From Chrysomallon squamiferum (Eukaryota; Mollusca; Gastropoda; Neomphalida; Peltospiridae), in assembly GCA_012295275.1 (NCBI GenBank), contig CM022677.1, positions 13,105,889 through 13,169,888 of the forward strand: a stretch of DNA of 64,000 nucleotides. Reading direction: 5' to 3'. Below, piece by piece: positions 62,522-64,000 of this stretch (position 1 is the first letter of the stretch; the number at the start of each line of letters is the position of its first letter). The notes under the pieces are model-generated. The model worked only from the letters and a program-made list of their open reading frames with translations, was not told the origin of the DNA and searched no databases. A program made the translations under genes and the position numbers.

Positions 62522-63704
62522 ATTCTTACCTGCATTGACTCCTGGCAAACGTTAGAAAAAAGAAAGAAAAATATATTAGTTGTATTCATTGTTGAGTATA
62601 AAATAAATAAAAAAAGTAAAAATAAAAAACAATTAAGCAACAAGAAAAATAATAATAGTAACAGACACAAACCATTCCCAAGACAAAAATGTTAATTACT
62701 AACAAATGCTTGAAATAAATGCTTTTAAAAAACCTCTTTCATAATTCATTAACACAACTGTTTCTTACAATTATAAAATTAACTTATAGGTATTTGTTGT
62801 ATAAACAAAAATGTTCTGTTGGATAAATAACTGTATGTTTTTTATAATGAATTATTAAAGAAATCATTCTTTGAAATAAATAATTATGAATATACTACTT
62901 ACAATATATAATTATACAAAATATTCTTTCAAATAAATAAATTAATTATAAATAAAAATATATTTCTTGACATAAATAAAATTAATTATTCTTTGTAATA
63001 AATCATTTAAGAAAATATTCCTTCAAATAAGAAATTAAAGAAAATTATTCATTGAAATAAATTATTTAAATAAAGTTAAAAGTTCCTTAAAATAAATAAT
63101 GATAGGAAACAATAAAGAAAATTAATCATTGATATTGATAATTATATAAATAATTATATAATAAAATTTCCTTATAATAACTTGTTTAAAAAAATATCTT
63201 GAAAAAAATAATTATAGAAAATTATTGCTTATATATATAAATCATTAAAAATTCGTTTAAAGAAAAACATTTCTTGTAGTAAATCATTCAAATTAAATTT
63301 TCTTGAAATAAATGTCTTAAGAAAAATCAAACCTCGAAATAATTATAAAAATAATTTTTTCCTGTAATTCGAGAAAACGATTCTTTCTAATAAAATCATT
63401 AAAAATAAATCATAAAAGAAAAACTACTAAAACATTCAAATAAAATATACTTTACCTTTGGGACAGACAACAGGTATAAACAACTCCAGCTGGGACTTCA
63501 CACTAGTGTCATCAAATGAAGTTATAATCTTAACATTGGATGCATTGGTCGCTAAAGGCAGCAGCCCTGCCGTCGTCAATTGCGAACTTTTGAAATTAAG
63601 TCCAACAGCGAAAATCTCGGATTTCGTTTTGGGCAACGCCGCACTTACTGCTGCTCTTCGAGCCTGAGAAACTTCCGTCGCGGTAATGATGATAACCTTT
63701 GACC
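60780..63704 (-). CDS. Partial gene: vWA - vWA - TSP1 extracellular protein
   Basis: Coding blocks in minus order: 63704-63456 (C-terminal half of a vWA domain), 62541-62530 (12-nt micro-exon), 62223-61907 plus 61654-61432 (a complete vWA domain) and 60977-60780 (TSP1 repeat). Module boundaries are all phase 1, the usual phase for shuffled extracellular modules, and splicing gives one open frame through the linker CPKGVNAVCSN and KCAVDGGWTNW. vWA domains bind ligands or matrix through a metal-ion-dependent adhesion site, and TSP1 repeats bind matrix glycans or proteins. The architecture suggests a secreted or membrane matrix/adhesion protein, as in matrilin- or collagen VI-like invertebrate proteins. 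The 5' part lies beyond 64000 and the 3' part was not found below 60780, so signal peptide and anchor are unknown. Confidence 0.8.
61156..61167 (-). pseudogene. Decayed copy of the 12-nt micro-exon
   Basis: GAGTCAATGCAG followed by GTAAGAATAAAA is identical to the micro-exon and donor at 62530, but the acceptor reads CAA instead of CAG before it. Using the next AG would leave 11 nt and break the frame. The surrounding sequence (cttttattcttacctgcatt) shows it is a duplicate. Confidence 0.55.
61432..61654 (-). CDS. vWA domain, C-terminal half exon
   Basis: 223 nt, phase 0 to phase 1, donor GCAG|GTTAAT. It encodes LMIIITDGESSNTVKT, ADIVIYGVGVGQATQ, ELRAIASTPSHVLQA and YEELATQLKALTAKCA. ITDGE supplies the last MIDAS aspartate and the IYGVGVG strand is typical of vWA folds. 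It pairs with the exon at 62223-61907. Confidence 0.85.
61907..62223 (-). CDS. vWA domain, N-terminal half exon with MIDAS
   Basis: 317 nt, phase 1 to phase 0, acceptor ATTTTTCAG and donor AAAA|GTGAGT. It encodes CSNIMDIVVVVDGSFSIG (the DxSxS MIDAS motif), SLGRDLKIGLVLFSHQVD and NGATYTFLGIEAARDLF, where the MIDAS Thr lies. A second AG seven bases into the exon (CTGCAG) is not chosen because only the upstream site gives phase 1 and the vWA-typical Cys before the first strand. Confidence 0.85.
62273..62359. repeat. (TC)n microsatellite in vWA-gene intron
   Basis: About 86 bp of TC starts only about 50 bp upstream of the vWA exon acceptor. On the transcribed minus strand it is GA, so it does not serve as the polypyrimidine tract. 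A (GT)n run follows at 62478-62518. Confidence 0.95.
62530..62541 (-). CDS. 12-nt micro-exon linking two vWA domains
   Basis: GAGTCAATGCAG sits between a long pyrimidine tract plus acceptor (TTTTTTCTAACGTTTGCCAG) and a consensus donor (GTAAGAAT). It is phase 1 at both ends and adds four residues, so the joint reads CPKGVNAVCSN. Skipping it also keeps frame (CPKVCSN), so alternative use is possible. Confidence 0.6.
62560..63450. other. AT-rich intron
   Basis: Intron of the vWA gene. It is composed largely of drifted copies of an AAATAAATnATT / TTCTTGAAATAAAT motif at 30-50 bp spacing, an old degenerate tandem repeat. Confidence 0.5.
63456..63704 (-). CDS. vWA domain C-terminal half exon, MIDAS Asp missing
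   Basis: 249 nt, phase 1 at both ends, acceptor TTGGCTGCAG and donor AAAG|GTAAAG. It encodes SKVIIITATEVSQARRAAV, SEIFAVGLNFKSSQ, LLPLATNASNVKIITSFDD and SQLELFIPVVCPK. The strand normally ending ITDG reads ITAT, so one metal-coordinating Asp is absent and this domain may be metal-independent. The N-terminal half of the domain lies beyond the window. Confidence 0.8.
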
Positions 63705-63713
63705 CTGCAGCCA

Positions 63714-64000
63714 ATAATAATAATAATAATAGTTTTGTTTAAATGTTTGCATGTTTGTATATGTGTGAGCCTTTTGTCATACTTTACTAACATTCCTTAT
63801 AGAGGATTTGGAAAAGAAAAAGAAGAAGGAAAAGAAGAGAGAAAAAAGGAAAAAGAAAGAAAAGAAAAACAAAATTATTTTTCTTCTGAATCTTTTAGGC
63901 ATTTTAAATAATATAATTTGGAACAGTAGTTTGTGTCAGGTCATTTATTTACTTATTTATTTCTTTATTTATACTTCTATTTGTTTTTATTACTCTGTTT
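63714..64000. other. Intron edge, purine tract
   Basis: ATT run then a GA/AAAG purine-rich tract (63805-63870). It is intron of the vWA gene by position. No exon. Confidence 0.5.

Noticed and set aside
62251-62670. 139-codon minus ORF with RERER/HTHTH runs
   Set aside because: Translation of the (TC)n and (GT)n microsatellites inside a vWA-gene intron.

Overview
This is eukaryotic, metazoan genomic DNA. It is strongly AT-rich, and coding signal occurs only as short islands bounded by GT/AG splice signals. Recognisable modules are animal ones: a von Willebrand factor A (vWA) plus thrombospondin type-1 (TSP1) extracellular gene, and an HDGF/LEDGF-type PWWP sequence. Dense simple repeats, many minisatellites and segmental copies fill the rest. 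A mollusc or other lophotrochozoan fits best, but that is inference. There are no bacterial operons, CRISPR arrays or RNA genes that I can support, and 200 bases are an assembly gap (N).

Layout. 0-2 kb: a minus-strand, Ser/Thr-rich array built on a 33-codon period, with frameshifts. 2-7 kb: AT-rich spacer and a CA-rich minisatellite. 7-10.2 kb: a broken multi-exon minus-strand gene copy. 10-13.6 kb: spacer with two promoter-like spots. 14-16.4 kb: transposon and retrocopy fragments, then a small candidate three-exon gene (96 codons, minus). 17.6-19.4 kb: an HDGF-family retropseudogene whose 5' part is inverted. 21.3-23.5 kb: gap and TCTA-type repeats. 24-26.6 kb: more broken copies of the 7-10 kb family. 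27-32.5 kb: duplicated promoter-like blocks and two copies of a tiny gene ending PSSRV. 32.2-36.9 kb: a very long inverted repeat with arms of about 2.1-2.3 kb. 37.8-38.9 kb: a PHD-finger relic and an isolated ORF. 40-41.75 kb: a 71-bp tandem array. 43-47.2 kb: minus-strand exons related to the 7-10 and 24-26 kb copies. 49.6-50.8 kb: terminal exons of two genes on opposite strands. 53.9-60 kb: several minisatellites. 60.8-63.7 kb: the best gene in the window, a partial vWA-vWA-TSP1 gene on the minus strand that runs off the right edge.

The genes do not form a pathway. The coherent themes are duplication and decay of one unidentified small-exon gene family (7-10, 24-26 and 43-47 kb) and modular phase-1 exon duplication in the vWA gene, including a 12-nt micro-exon with a decayed second copy. 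Exon calls rest on reading frame plus splice consensus. None was tested against transcripts or databases.
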